From Geobacter sp. (GTDB lineage: Bacteria; Desulfobacterota; Desulfuromonadia; Geobacterales; Geobacteraceae), in NCBI GenBank assembly GCA_003574885.1, contig PJFC01000008.1, positions 1 to 64,000 on the forward strand: a stretch of 64,000 bases of DNA, in the 5' to 3' direction. Positions within the stretch are counted from its first letter, which is position 1. The number at the start of each line of letters is the position of its first letter. The translations under genes were made by a program, and so were the position numbers. The notes beneath the pieces are model-generated. The model was not told the DNA's origin. It saw only the letters and a program-made list of their open reading frames with translations, and did no database searches. This document shows, piece after piece, positions 26,121 through 35,082 of this stretch.

Positions 26121-27695
26121 TTACCCGGCCGGCTGCCAGAAACCATGGTAACTGAACGGTGCATGGTGGTTAAGATGGACCTTCGCCAGGGGGCCGTCCT
26201 CCAATCGCTCCGCAACGAGCACCGCCAGATAGCTCCGGCGCGTATGGCTGTCGTACACCTCAGTGGTCAGCCAGCCCGGTTCCCGGGGATCGCCAGGATC
26301 GTACCGATGGCCGGGGCGGGGGATGAAAACCGGCTCGCTGCAGTAGACCCCCTCCCCAAAATCAAAGTTCGCCGTGACGCCGCTCTCCATATCAATGCGC
26401 GTGATGATCGACCAGAAGAATTCACCCGGCCGGCACTTTCCCACGTAACCGATCCGGTAGGGATGACAGAGGTGAAGATCGTTGATCCGGGGCCATTCGT
26501 AGCTTCCCCGGTCGAGGATCTCCTGACGGATGGTCCGACGACCGGGATCGATCCGGTAGCGGCGCAGTTCGCCGGGAAACCGGTAGTTCCCCCTGCGCCC
26601 TTCCATAACCGCAAAGACGACAGGATCGTTGCCGATAAGATGGTCCGGATTGGCGTAGCCGATAAAATCGGCGACAATCTCCCCCTGCCGTTCCCAGGCA
26701 TTGAAGGAATGCCACATGAAGCAGGCGTCCGTTGACAGCCACAGCGGCGGACTGTTCCCGTCCCGTTCCAGCACGAGGATGTCGCTTCCCCGCTCCGGTC
26801 GCCAGCTGAGGGACCCGGCCATGCTTTGTGTACCGAAGAGAAAGCTCCAGATGCCAATCTCGACCGGTTGGAGGTTAAAGATTACATGCCGGTCGGAAAC
26901 AAAGAAATCGTGGAAATAGATATTGCGCGGCATATCTATGGCCCGATGGCGCTTCAGTGAGCCGTCGGCAGAAAACTGCGTGAGATGGAGACGGGGTTTT
27001 GGTCCGTACTGTATGCCGAACAGCAGCCATTCGCCGCTCTTCCGGTCTATCTTGCTGTGGGCCGAGAAGAGGGTGCTGTCCGCCGGCATGCCGAGACGGC
27101 TTTCCCCGATTGTCGCCAGGGTGACGGGGTCGAGCTCATAAGGGTAGCTCGATTCGTCAAAGGCATAGAGACGGTTGTTCCGCAGGTAGACAGTGATGCC
27201 GGCCTGGCTCAGCAGCTTGTCCGTGGGCCAGACATTGGCCCACCAACCACCGGGCGCCTGAGTGCTCCAGGAAGGATAGAGGAAGTTGCCGGCCTTCTCC
27301 TCCTCCACGAACCTGCGGGTCCTGACGAAGCGGTTCCGGTAGCGCACCTCCTCAGGCTGGAAACGGAACGCCTGCACCATGCCGTCGCCATCGAGGAGGG
27401 TCCGCTTGCGCTGCCCACCCCGTTCGAACAACCCCGGCCCATTGCGGTAGAGAATCCCGCGGAGTTCCGGCGGCAGCCGCCCCTCCACCCTGGCAGGGTA
27501 ATCGTACTCCTGACGGAGGGAGGTGGCCAGCCCCAGGTAGGGGCGTTCTGCATCACCAAAACCGGGAAAGACTCCCCTTCGGAGGGGGGGATTAAATGTG
27601 CAGGCCGGCAGCGCAAGGGCGGCGCCGGCTCCGCCAGCCAGCAGGAGGAATTGGCGACGGCTCAGTATCGGATTTACCTGGTTTATGCTCACCAT
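26121..27695 (-). CDS. Carotenoid oxygenase family protein, Tat-exported lipoprotein-like
   Basis: 524 residues. The N-terminus has a twin-arginine signal (LSRRQFLLLAGGAGAALA) with a lipobox-like LPAC, so the protein is probably exported folded and perhaps lipid-anchored. The body matches the RPE65/carotenoid cleavage dioxygenase beta-propeller: GxxPxELRGILYRNGPGLFER, LLDGDGMVQAFRF, SAHSKIDRKSGE, HDFFVSDRHVIF, with His residues expected to bind Fe(II), and EPVFIPRP near the end. It would cleave carotenoid or other polyene/stilbene double bonds using O2, which is unusual for an anaerobe. ATG start at 27695. Confidence 0.88.
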   Translation of the reverse strand: MVSINQVNPILSRRQFLLLAGGAGAALALPACTFNPPLRRGVFPGFGDAERPYLGLATSLRQEYDYPARVEGRLPPELRGILYRNGPGLFERGGQRKRTLLDGDGMVQAFRFQPEEVRYRNRFVRTRRFVEEEKAGNFLYPSWSTQAPGGWWANVWPTDKLLSQAGITVYLRNNRLYAFDESSYPYELDPVTLATIGESRLGMPADSTLFSAHSKIDRKSGEWLLFGIQYGPKPRLHLTQFSADGSLKRHRAIDMPRNIYFHDFFVSDRHVIFNLQPVEIGIWSFLFGTQSMAGSLSWRPERGSDILVLERDGNSPPLWLSTDACFMWHSFNAWERQGEIVADFIGYANPDHLIGNDPVVFAVMEGRRGNYRFPGELRRYRIDPGRRTIRQEILDRGSYEWPRINDLHLCHPYRIGYVGKCRPGEFFWSIITRIDMESGVTANFDFGEGVYCSEPVFIPRPGHRYDPGDPREPGWLTTEVYDSHTRRSYLAVLVAERLEDGPLAKVHLNHHAPFSYHGFWQPAG

Positions 27696-27846
27696 GTCAT
27701 TATAACAGCTTTCCCCGCCACTGCCGGAGCCACCTCTCCGTTCAGCCGGGGTAATTTTTCCTGCATGTCCCGTCCGTTTGCGGTAAACTGGTGTAGCATG
27801 GGGAATGGGTCTAGCGGGTACACAAAATATTTACCGGGGAGCTACC

Positions 27847-28059
27847 ATGAGAGAAACCAGATTGACCTTACCGGAACTGGCGCTTATCGCGGGAACCCGC
27901 GGCGCACTCGGAGCAGGCGTCGCCCTGCTCGTCGCGGACCGCTTCAGTAAAGAGCAACGCCGTTCGATCGGCTGGACCCTGTTCCTGGTCGGTGCAATCA
28001 GCACCGTCCCCCTCGCCATGGAGGTATTCGGCAAGCGGGACGGTTGCGGTGGGCAGTAA
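27847..28059 (+). CDS. Small membrane protein, unknown function
   Basis: 70 residues from the ATG at 27847 (GGGGAG six bases before it). A Pro-Glu-Leu-rich start (TLPELALIAGTRGALGAGVALLVADRF) is followed by a helix and a transmembrane segment (IGWTLFLVGAISTVPLAMEVF). No recognised domain. Divergent from the carotenoid oxygenase. Confidence 0.65.
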   Translation: MRETRLTLPELALIAGTRGALGAGVALLVADRFSKEQRRSIGWTLFLVGAISTVPLAMEVFGKRDGCGGQ

Positions 28060-28193
28060 GAGTGTCACTGAGTGGACATGTCGGCGCTTAGGGAAGATCC
28101 GGATAGTCTGCGGGAAAGCCTTGCGATTTTGGGGCCGGAGCAGAAGGTCAGCCCCAAGTCGGTCTGCTCGTCTGAATACGACTGCAGAGGGGA

Positions 28194-28772
28194 CTACTCG
28201 TTCAGATCATCCGGGAGGAAACCTTCCGGCTCGGGACCTCCCTTGCCGGTGACGATATTATCAACCCAACCGTCGATATTCTTCCTGATCGCCGCCTCGA
28301 GGCTTCTCTCCATCTGTTCCTGGCGTACCTTGGCGTAGCCGGGAAGCTGCCGTACTTCGTAGTGGACATGGGGGCCGGTGGAACGGCCCGTGTTACCTGA
28401 AAGGGCAAGCACTGTCGTGGTATCGACCTGCTGTCCCGGCTTGACCTTTATCTCACTGTTGTGGCCATAGATGGTGATGTAGCCGTTGCCATGGTCCACG
28501 GCTACCATGTTGCCGTACCCTTTGTACGGACCGGCAAAATAGACCGTCCCCAACTGGGTCGGATAGACGGGCGTTCCCAGTGGTACCGCGATGTCCACCC
28601 CGTTGTGGTGCAGCATCCTGCCGCTGCCGAAGGGGTCGAGGCGCCAGCCGACGCCGGAGGTGACCGTTCCACCATCAACCGGCAACTGGCGCGCAGCCAG
28701 AGCGCCAATCGGCAGCGCCAGCATCAGAACGACAGTTCCTGCCTGCAAAATTCTCATACCTGAGCCACTCAT
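28194..28772 (-). CDS. M23-family peptidase (LytM domain), exported
   Basis: About 192 residues from the ATG at 28772 (start not certain; ATG at 28757 also possible). Signal peptide ending ALAAR. Peptidase_M23 domain with the zinc ligands HHNGVDIAVPLG (H...D) and GPHVHYEV (HxH), and the GNMVAVDHGNGYITIYGH segment. It would cut peptidoglycan cross-links in the periplasm or serve as a scaffold. The C-terminal extension (about 50 residues) is charged and without clear domain. Monocistronic, minus strand. Confidence 0.9.
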   Translation of the reverse strand: MSGSGMRILQAGTVVLMLALPIGALAARQLPVDGGTVTSGVGWRLDPFGSGRMLHHNGVDIAVPLGTPVYPTQLGTVYFAGPYKGYGNMVAVDHGNGYITIYGHNSEIKVKPGQQVDTTTVLALSGNTGRSTGPHVHYEVRQLPGYAKVRQEQMERSLEAAIRKNIDGWVDNIVTGKGGPEPEGFLPDDLNE

Positions 28773-28847
28773 CTTCCGCACCGTTCTCCTGTTACGCAAT
28801 TAATCTTTTTTACATGCTACCCTTACGTGGAATTCAGGTCAAGTCTC

Positions 28848-28884
28848 CCGGCCGGAAGGCCCTGCCGGTGGGCCTTCCGGCCGG
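28848..28884. repeat. Perfect 14-bp inverted repeat (hairpin)
   Basis: CCGGCCGGAAGGCC (28848-28861) and GGCCTTCCGGCCGG (28871-28884) around a nine-base loop. No T-run follows on either strand, so it is not a standard terminator. It lies between the divergent M23 peptidase and hydrolase genes. Confidence 0.7.
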
Positions 28885-28970
28885 ATTGCAAAGCTGTGTC
28901 AGCGTGGTATAACTCAACCAGTACAGGAAATGTATTACTCCGGCAATTAAACATGAAAACCCTGATATAG

Positions 28971-28990
28971 GGTCACGGCGTGCCGTGACC
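28971..28990. repeat. 20-bp palindrome upstream of the hydrolase gene
   Basis: Nine-base arms GGTCACGGC and GCCGTGACC around GT, about 90 bases before the ATG at 29078. Could be an operator or a leader hairpin. The rest of the 28885-29077 region shows nothing further except an AGGAGG ribosome binding site. Confidence 0.5.
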
Positions 28991-29077
28991 CGATTGGGCG
29001 AGGCCTACCATGGATATGAGTAATTGCCTCCGTAATAACGGCAAAAAACGGGCCGAATATCGGCCAGGAGGTTTACC

Positions 29078-29867
29078 ATGAAATTCCTGCTCTCCATCCT
29101 CGTTCTCCTTCTCATCACCAACGCCGCCGAAGCGAAGGTCCGGACGAAAACCATCGAATACCGCCACGGCAACACTCTGCTCCAGGGGTACCTGGCATGG
29201 GACGATGGCGTGAAGGGAAAGCGCCCCGGTGTGCTGGTGGTGCATGAATGGTGGGGACACAACGCCTACGTCAGGCACCGCGCCGAGCAGCTGGCCAAAC
29301 TCGGCTACATCGCCTTCGCCCTGGACATGTACGGCAAGGGCGTCCTCGCCACGACCCCGGAAGAGGCGGGAAAACTGGCAGTGCAGTTCAAGAACGACCG
29401 CCCCCTGGGGCGTGCCCGGGCCCAGGCGGGGCTCGACGTCCTGCTGCAGCAGAAACTGACCGACCCGGCACGGGTGGCGGCCATCGGCTACTGTTTCGGC
29501 GGCACAACGGTCCTGGAAATGGCGAGGGGTGGTGAGCTTCCACGGTGGGTTGGACACCCTCCTTCCCGCCCGGCCCGGCGACATCAAGGCGAAGGTCCTC
29601 GTCCTCCAAGGGGCTGACGATCCCTTTGTCACGCCACAGCAGCTGGCCGCCTTTGAGGATGAGATGCGCCAGGCCGGGGCGGACTGGCAGCTCACCATGT
29701 ACGGCGGAGCGGTCCACAGCTTCACCAATCCGGAATCGGACAGCTACCACTTGAAGGGGGTTGCCTACAACAAGAAGGCGGATATGCGGTCGTGGGAGGC
29801 GATGCGGGTGTTTTTCGGGGAGATTTTCCATCTGCCTGCTACACCATCAAGCGTCAGGATGGAATGA
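29078..29867 (+). pseudogene. Dienelactone hydrolase family protein, frameshifted
   Basis: The ATG at 29078 has AGGAGG upstream and a signal peptide (MKFLLSILVLLLITNAAEA). The first frame runs through VVHEWWGHNAYVRHRAEQLA and the nucleophile GYCFGGTTVLEMAR, then loses homology near 29523. The remaining domain, VVSFHGGLDTLLP...GADDPFV...VHSFTNP with the catalytic Asp and His, continues in another frame to 29867. Between GYCFGG...EMAR and VVSFHGG the family normally has about seven more residues, so a deletion not divisible by three is likely. The split separates the Cys from the Asp/His of the triad, so the product is probably inactive unless this is a sequence error. Confidence 0.85.
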
Positions 29868-29899
29868 TACGAGCAGCGGAAACCTTAATCAAAAGCATG

Positions 29900-30008
29900 T
29901 TACCACAGAGGACGCGAAGAAAAGCTCGGAGAAAAAGCATCTAAGATCTCCTCTCTTGGCTATTAGAAGCCTCGGTTTTCTCCGTACCCTCCGTGACCTC
30001 TGTGGTAA
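29900..30008. repeat. 109-bp element with ~40-bp imperfect inverted ends
   Basis: It begins TTACCACAGAGGACGCGAAG and ends CCTCTGTGGTAA. The right end, reversed and complemented, reads TTACCACAGAGGTCACGGAG, and similarity continues through GGAGAAAA. It lies between the convergent hydrolase pseudogene and lipA. The ACCACAGAGG motif is known as a widespread intergenic repeat in several bacterial genomes. No ORF. Confidence 0.75.
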
Positions 30009-30025
30009 TAATTCGTAGTTTTCTT

Positions 30026-30874
30026 TTAACCTGGCCCATACTGGTCCGCGTGGTAGGAACTCCGCACATAGGGGCCACTCTCCACATGGGAAAACCCCAT
30101 GGCCAGAGCACGCTCCCGGTACCGCTCGAACTCCGCCGGCTCGATAAACCGCTCAACCGGCTGGTGCCCCTTGCTCGGTGCCAGGTACTGGCCGAGGCTC
30201 AGGTAGGCGCACCCCACCCGCCGCAGGTCAGCCAGTACCTCCAGCACCTCGTCCTCCTCCTCTCCCAGACCGAGCATGAGACCCGATTTGGCGGGAAGGT
30301 CCGGCGCCAGTTCACTCAGCATCTCCAGGACCCGAAGAGAGCGCCGGTAATCGGCTCCCTGACGGATATGGTAGAGGCGTGGCACCGTTTCCAGGTTGTG
30401 GCCGACGATGTCGGGCCGGGCCGCAGCAACCACGGCGAGGCTGGCCCGTTCCCCCTGGAAGTCGGGAATGAGTAGTTCGATGCGGGTTCCGGGCGACGCC
30501 TCCCGGATCGCCGCCAACGTTGCTGCGTAGTGAGCAGCCCCGCCGTCCGGCAGGTCGTCCCGTGTCGGGCTCGTGATCACTACGTGCTTGAGGCCGAGGC
30601 GGACGACCGCCGCCGCCACCCGTGCCGGTTCGGCAGGGTCCACCGGTCCCGGTTTTTCCTTGGTGACGTTGCAGAACGAGCAGAGGCGGGTGCAGAGCCG
30701 GCCGAGGATGAGGAAGGTCGCCTGGCGCTGGCGGAAGCACTCGGAAATGTTCGGGCAGTGGGCCTCCTGGCAGACGGTGTGGAGCCGCAGGTCCCCCAGA
30801 AGCCGCTCCATGTCGGCATGGGCAGCGGGTGATATCTTCTTCTGCAGCCATTCCGGCCGGCGGGTAATTTTCAT
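30026..30874 (-). CDS. lipA: Lipoyl synthase
   Basis: About 282 residues from the ATG at 30874, which overlaps the stop of the ligase gene (ATGA). Radical SAM enzyme inserting two sulfurs into octanoyl-lysine. Auxiliary-cluster Cys lie in CQEAHCPNISECF; the radical SAM motif is CTRLCSFC; the C-terminal family motif with conserved Ser-Tyr (SSYHAD) is present. Its target here is GcvH, encoded by the upstream operon. Confidence 0.96.
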   Translation of the reverse strand: MKITRRPEWLQKKISPAAHADMERLLGDLRLHTVCQEAHCPNISECFRQRQATFLILGRLCTRLCSFCNVTKEKPGPVDPAEPARVAAAVVRLGLKHVVITSPTRDDLPDGGAAHYAATLAAIREASPGTRIELLIPDFQGERASLAVVAAARPDIVGHNLETVPRLYHIRQGADYRRSLRVLEMLSELAPDLPAKSGLMLGLGEEEDEVLEVLADLRRVGCAYLSLGQYLAPSKGHQPVERFIEPAEFERYRERALAMGFSHVESGPYVRSSYHADQYGPG

Positions 30875-31689
30875 GGGGCTGTCCCTTCCCGGTTCCATCC
30901 TTCGTTCTGATACTTGTCCCGCTCCAGCACTCTCGCCAATCCGGCTTCTGTGGCGGTCAGTCCCCCCACCTCGTACCCAACCCCCAAACTCTCCCGGAAC
31001 GCACCCACAAGCATCTCTTTAAGCTCGTCGACCGGCAACGTCACGCCTAACTCAGCGAGACTGACGGTCCCCTCTTCCACCCCCGCCGGCCGCTCCCGGA
31101 GGAAAGGGAGTGCCATGGCGAGCCCGTTTCCCAGCGGGATGGAGCCGTGCTGGAAGACCTTCTCCCGGACTCGGCGCTGGGCATTCCCCCCCAGTTTCCG
31201 ACCACCGACGAGGATGTCGTACTCCTCCTTCCCGGCGAAGCAGAAGGGGGTCCGCTCCCCGAGCCGTCCCTGGCCGGTATGCCGGTCGACAGCAAAAGAC
31301 GCATCGAGACCGAGCTGCTCGTAGGCGAGAAGGAGGAACCCGCAGAGAGTACGGAACGCCCCCTTGACGGAGGTGGCATCGGGGATGTGGCGCTGGGCAC
31401 AGACGATGCTGTAGGTAAGTTCCGCGGCATGATAGATGACCCCGCCGCCGGTCACCCGCCGGACCACCGGGATGCCCGCTTCCCGGCAACGTGCCAGGTC
31501 GAGGACCTCATCCGCCACCTGGAATTTCCCCAGTGAAAAAGCCGGTGGCTCCCACCCGTAGAAGCGGAGCACCGGCAGGGAACCGGCCGGATCGAAACTG
31601 TTGAGGAGCGCCTCGTCAACCGCCATGTTGGCGGGGCCGGCCAAGGGGCCGGTGTCGATGAGGCGCCAGGGGCAAGGGAAATTGTTCAT
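30871..31689 (-). CDS. Lipoate-protein ligase A / octanoyltransferase family protein
   Basis: 272 residues of the BPL_LplA_LipB fold: WRLIDTGPLAGPANMAVDEALL, PVLRFYGWEPPAFSLGKFQ, VVRRVTGGGVIYHAAELTYSIV (lipoate/octanoate pocket) and a conserved Lys in GRRKLGGNAQRR. It attaches lipoate, or octanoate as LipM-type enzymes do, to carrier proteins. With lipA next to it, the octanoyltransferase role (LipM-like) is plausible, as no lipB is seen nearby. It is translationally coupled to lipA. Confidence 0.9.
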   Translation of the reverse strand: MNNFPCPWRLIDTGPLAGPANMAVDEALLNSFDPAGSLPVLRFYGWEPPAFSLGKFQVADEVLDLARCREAGIPVVRRVTGGGVIYHAAELTYSIVCAQRHIPDATSVKGAFRTLCGFLLLAYEQLGLDASFAVDRHTGQGRLGERTPFCFAGKEEYDILVGGRKLGGNAQRRVREKVFQHGSIPLGNGLAMALPFLRERPAGVEEGTVSLAELGVTLPVDELKEMLVGAFRESLGVGYEVGGLTATEAGLARVLERDKYQNEGWNREGTAP

Positions 31690-31706
31690 AGCGGAGTTGC
31701 GGCAAA

Positions 31707-31730
31707 GGGGTGGGAGAAACTCCCCACCCC
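31707..31730 (-). terminator. Hairpin between gcvPB and the ligase gene
   Basis: GGGGTGGG and CCCACCCC-type arms around AAAC; on the minus strand only TTT follows. It may be a weak terminator or attenuator within the gcv-lip operon. Confidence 0.4.
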
Positions 31731-31738
31731 GCCTATTA

Positions 31739-33184
31739 TTACCATTTCATGTGACAGACGTTCTGCTCCCGCGCCGCTTTGGTTTCGTCGAGGCGCGATA
31801 CCGGCATGGAGACCGGCGCCGTATGGAGGGCTTCCGGGTCCTTTTCTGCCGCCTCTGCCGCCTCCCGCATCACCGCGATGAAGGCATCCATGGTCGCCTT
31901 GCTCTCGGTCTCGGTCGGCTCGATCATGATCGCCTCCTTGACGATGAGGGGGAAATAGACGGTGGGGGGATGGTACCCCCGGTCGATGAGGTACTTGGCG
32001 ATGTCGATGGCGTGCACCCCCTGCTTCAACTGGCGGCTCGCCGAGAAGACGCACTCGTGCATACAGCTCTGGTCGTAGGGGAGGTCGTAGTAATCCTTCA
32101 GGCGGCTCATGATGTAGTTGGCGTTCAGGACCGCCTGCTCGCTCACCTGGATGAGCCCCTCCCGGCCAAGCATGGTCATGTAGGCGAACGCCTTGACCAT
32201 CACCCCGAAATTGCCGAAGAAATTGGCGACCCGGCCGATGCTTGCGGGACGCTCCGTCTCCAGGCCGTAACTGCCATCCCCACTCTTGACGACCCGCGGC
32301 GTGGGGAGGAAGGGGATAAGGGACTCTTTCACCCCCACCGGCCCGCTCCCCGGCCCGCCGCCACCATGGGGGGTACCGAAGGTCTTGTGAAGGTTCACGT
32401 GGATCACGTCGAATCCCACATCACCCGGTCGCACCTTGCCGAGGATGGCGTTCAGGTTGGCGCCGTCGTAGTACATGAGGGCACCGTGGGAGTGGGCGAT
32501 GTCGGCAATCTCCCTGATATGGGGGTTGAAGAGGCCGAGGGTGTTGGGACAGGTCATCATGACCGCCGCCACCTCGTCGTTCATCGCCTGCCGGAAGAGC
32601 TCCAGATCCATATCGCCGTAGGGAGCGGTGGGGACGGTGATGATCTCGTACCCCACCATGGCGGCGGAGGCAGGATTGGTACCGTGGGAGGAGTCGGGAA
32701 CCACCACGTATTTTTTCTTGTTCCCCTTCGCCCGGTGGTAGGCGGCGATAAGCATGATGCCGGTCATCTCGCCGTGGGCGCCGGCCAGGGGCTGGGTGGT
32801 CACCTCGGCCATGCCGGTGATTTCGGCCAGCCACCCTCCCAGCTCGTGGAGCAGCCCGAGCGCCCCCTGGCTGAACCGTTCGCCGGTCGGGAGAAGGGCG
32901 GTCATGGGGTGGTACGGGGCGAAGAGGCCGGCGACGTTCTCCAGGACCTTGGCGTTGTACTTCATGGTGCAGGAGCCGAGGGGGTAGAAATTGGTGTCCA
33001 CCGAGAAGTTGCGCCGCGAGAGGTTGGTGTAGTGGCGCACCACGTCCATCTCGCTCACCTCGGGAAGGCCGGCCGGTTCGTTCCGGCGCAGGCCGGCGGG
33101 AAGTTCGGCGGCCCGGGGGACGTCGGCAGCCGGCAGTTTCACACCGGGGCGGCCGGCAACGGATTGTTCGTAGATCAGTTTCAT
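31739..33184 (-). CDS. gcvPB: Glycine dehydrogenase (decarboxylating) subunit 2
   Basis: 481 residues. C-terminal half of P-protein, with the PLP lysine in [18 protein letters not shown] (about residue 265-280). With GcvPA it decarboxylates glycine and loads the aminomethyl group on the lipoamide of GcvH. Starts four bases inside the gcvPA stop (overlap ATGA). Two-subunit P-protein is common in bacteria outside the enterics. Confidence 0.96.
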   Translation of the reverse strand: MKLIYEQSVAGRPGVKLPAADVPRAAELPAGLRRNEPAGLPEVSEMDVVRHYTNLSRRNFSVDTNFYPLGSCTMKYNAKVLENVAGLFAPYHPMTALLPTGERFSQGALGLLHELGGWLAEITGMAEVTTQPLAGAHGEMTGIMLIAAYHRAKGNKKKYVVVPDSSHGTNPASAAMVGYEIITVPTAPYGDMDLELFRQAMNDEVAAVMMTCPNTLGLFNPHIREIADIAHSHGALMYYDGANLNAILGKVRPGDVGFDVIHVNLHKTFGTPHGGGGPGSGPVGVKESLIPFLPTPRVVKSGDGSYGLETERPASIGRVANFFGNFGVMVKAFAYMTMLGREGLIQVSEQAVLNANYIMSRLKDYYDLPYDQSCMHECVFSASRQLKQGVHAIDIAKYLIDRGYHPPTVYFPLIVKEAIMIEPTETESKATMDAFIAVMREAAEAAEKDPEALHTAPVSMPVSRLDETKAAREQNVCHMKW

Positions 33185-34521
33185 AGCGCCCTCTCCAGTT
33201 CCCTGGCCAGGGCCAGTATCTCGTCCTTGGTACGCTTTTCCGTCACCGTCACCACCAGGCAGTTCTCCATCCCCGGATAATAGGCCCCAAGCGGTACACC
33301 GGCGGCGACGTGAGCCTGGAGGAGCTTTGCCACCACCTCATCGGCGCTCTTCGGCAGCGCCAGGGTGAACTCGTTGAACGTGGCAGCGCCGTTGATGATA
33401 GTTACCCCCTTGACGGCAGCGAGGGTGTTCTTGGCGAATTCCGCCTTGTCGTAATTGAGCCGGGCCAGTTCCGCGAACCCCTGTTTACCGACGCTGGCAA
33501 GGAAAATGAGCCCCCGCAGGGCGCAGAGGCTCTGGTTGCTGCAGATGTTTGAAGTCGCCTTGTGGCGCTTGATGTGCTGCTCCCGTGCCTGGAGGGTAAG
33601 GACATAGCCGCGCCGCCCTTCCTTGTCCACCGTCTCGCCGATGATTCGTCCCGGCAGGTTCCGGATGTACTTCTTGGTGGTGGCGATGAAGCCGAAGGAA
33701 GGGCCGCCGAAGGAGAGGGGGTTCCCCAGGCTCTGGCCCTCACCCACAGCGATGTCGGCCCCCATGGCGCCGGGGCTTTGCACCAGGCCGAGGGATACGG
33801 GGTAGACCGACGCCACCAGGAGCGCCCCCTTGGCGTGGGCGGCATCCGTCAGGCCGGTGAGATCGTCCAGGGTGCCGAAGAAATTTGGATTCTGCACCAG
33901 CACCGCCGCGGTCTGCTCATTGAGGGCCGCCAGCATCGCTGCCCGGTCCGTGCCTCCCTGCTGCGGAGCGATCTCCACGATCTCGACATCGAGATTGGCA
34001 AGGTAGGTCCGCACCACCTGCCGGGTGAACGGGCTCACCCCGCCGTCCATGACGAGCCGGTTCCGGTTGGTCACCCGCAGGGACATCATGGCCGCCTCCG
34101 CCAGGGCGGTAGCCCCGTCGTAGAGGGAGGCATTGGCGACCTCCATCCCGGTCAGTCGGCAGATGGCGGTCTGGTACTCGAACAGCGCCTGTAGGGTCCC
34201 TTGGGCACACTCGGGCTGGTAGGGGGTGTAGGCGGTATAGAACTCGGCCCGGCCCGAGAGGTGGTCCACCACAGCCGGGATGACATGGTCGTAATAGCCG
34301 CCGCCGATGAAGTTGGTCATTCCCTGGGTGTTCCGCCCCGCCAGGTCCTGCATCCGCTGGAACAGCTCGAACTCCGACATTCCGTCCGGCAGATCGAAGG
34401 AGCTTGCCCTCAGTTCCGCCGGGATCGGCGCGAACAGGTCGTCCACGCTCGCCACCCCGATTGCGGCGAGCATCTCTCCGATCTCCTCCGGGGTGTTGGG
34501 GCAGTAATTGGCGTCGCTCAT
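33181..34521 (-). CDS. gcvPA: Glycine dehydrogenase (decarboxylating) subunit 1
   Basis: 446 residues, N-terminal half of the glycine cleavage P-protein: [63 protein letters not shown]. Overlaps the gcvH stop codon by four bases and gcvPB by four bases, so the three genes are tightly coupled. Confidence 0.96.
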   Translation of the reverse strand: MSDANYCPNTPEEIGEMLAAIGVASVDDLFAPIPAELRASSFDLPDGMSEFELFQRMQDLAGRNTQGMTNFIGGGYYDHVIPAVVDHLSGRAEFYTAYTPYQPECAQGTLQALFEYQTAICRLTGMEVANASLYDGATALAEAAMMSLRVTNRNRLVMDGGVSPFTRQVVRTYLANLDVEIVEIAPQQGGTDRAAMLAALNEQTAAVLVQNPNFFGTLDDLTGLTDAAHAKGALLVASVYPVSLGLVQSPGAMGADIAVGEGQSLGNPLSFGGPSFGFIATTKKYIRNLPGRIIGETVDKEGRRGYVLTLQAREQHIKRHKATSNICSNQSLCALRGLIFLASVGKQGFAELARLNYDKAEFAKNTLAAVKGVTIINGAATFNEFTLALPKSADEVVAKLLQAHVAAGVPLGAYYPGMENCLVVTVTEKRTKDEILALARELERAL

Positions 34522-34892
34522 TCGAGACCCCGGAGGTATTCGTCATAGGCGGCCCGGTCCATGAGAGCCTTCACCTCCGAGGGATCGCTCATCTCGATCA
34601 AGGCCATCCACCCTGCATCCTCCGCCGCCTCGTTGACGATCTCCGGCCGGTCTTCCAGCGCCTCGTTCACCTTGGTCACCGTTCCGGAGACGGGAGAGTA
34701 AATGTCGCTCGCCGCCTTCACCGACTCGATGGCGCAGAGCACCTGGAACTGCTTGACCGTTTTACCCACCTGGGGAAGCTCCACGAAGGTCACATCACCC
34801 AGTTCATGGGCTGCATGCTCGGTAATGCCGACACTGGCGATCCCTTCCTTGATCTTTACCCACTCGTGTTCTTTGGTGAAATACGTTTCCAT
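34518..34892 (-). CDS. gcvH: Glycine cleavage system H protein
   Basis: 124 residues. Lipoyl lysine in [18 protein letters not shown], matching the ESVKA motif of the family; the N-terminus is KEHEWVKI. It shuttles the aminomethyl group between P-, T- and L-proteins. ATG at 34892 with GGAGGG upstream, only 15 bases from MITE-like repeat copy D, which separates it from gcvT. Confidence 0.96.
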   Translation of the reverse strand: METYFTKEHEWVKIKEGIASVGITEHAAHELGDVTFVELPQVGKTVKQFQVLCAIESVKAASDIYSPVSGTVTKVNEALEDRPEIVNEAAEDAGWMALIEMSDPSEVKALMDRAAYDEYLRGLE

Positions 34893-34906
34893 GAGCCCTC
34901 CGGGCA

Positions 34907-35024
34907 GGAACGCGGCTTTTCCGCAATCTCTGCGTTGATCTTCGGGATTCCTTGTGCGACGTAGCGCTGCTACGTCTCCGCGTCATCCCTCGATCGCCTT
35001 GACCTTGCGAAAAATCCACGTTCC
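34907..35024 (+). repeat. MITE-like dispersed repeat, short form, copy D
   Basis: 118 bases between gcvT and gcvH. Left end GGAACGCGGCTTTTCCGCAA; right end on the other strand GGAACGTGGATTTTTCGCAA: 17 of 20 positions pair. The core palindrome GCGACGTAGC...GCTACGTCTCCGC resembles that of copy C. It sits inside an operon. Confidence 0.88.
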
Positions 35025-35082
35025 CCGTTTTTATTTTATTCCTGACTATACAAGCTTGTTTAAGGGATACATTGTTCGTGTG

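Noticed and set aside
28072-28338. Short plus-strand frame overlapping the 3' end of the M23 peptidase
   Set aside because: More than half of it is antisense to the peptidase gene and no ribosome binding site is seen.
31601-33280. 559-codon plus-strand frame opposite gcvPB
   Set aside because: Overlaps a certain gene fully, no family likeness, His/Val/Gly-rich antisense composition.
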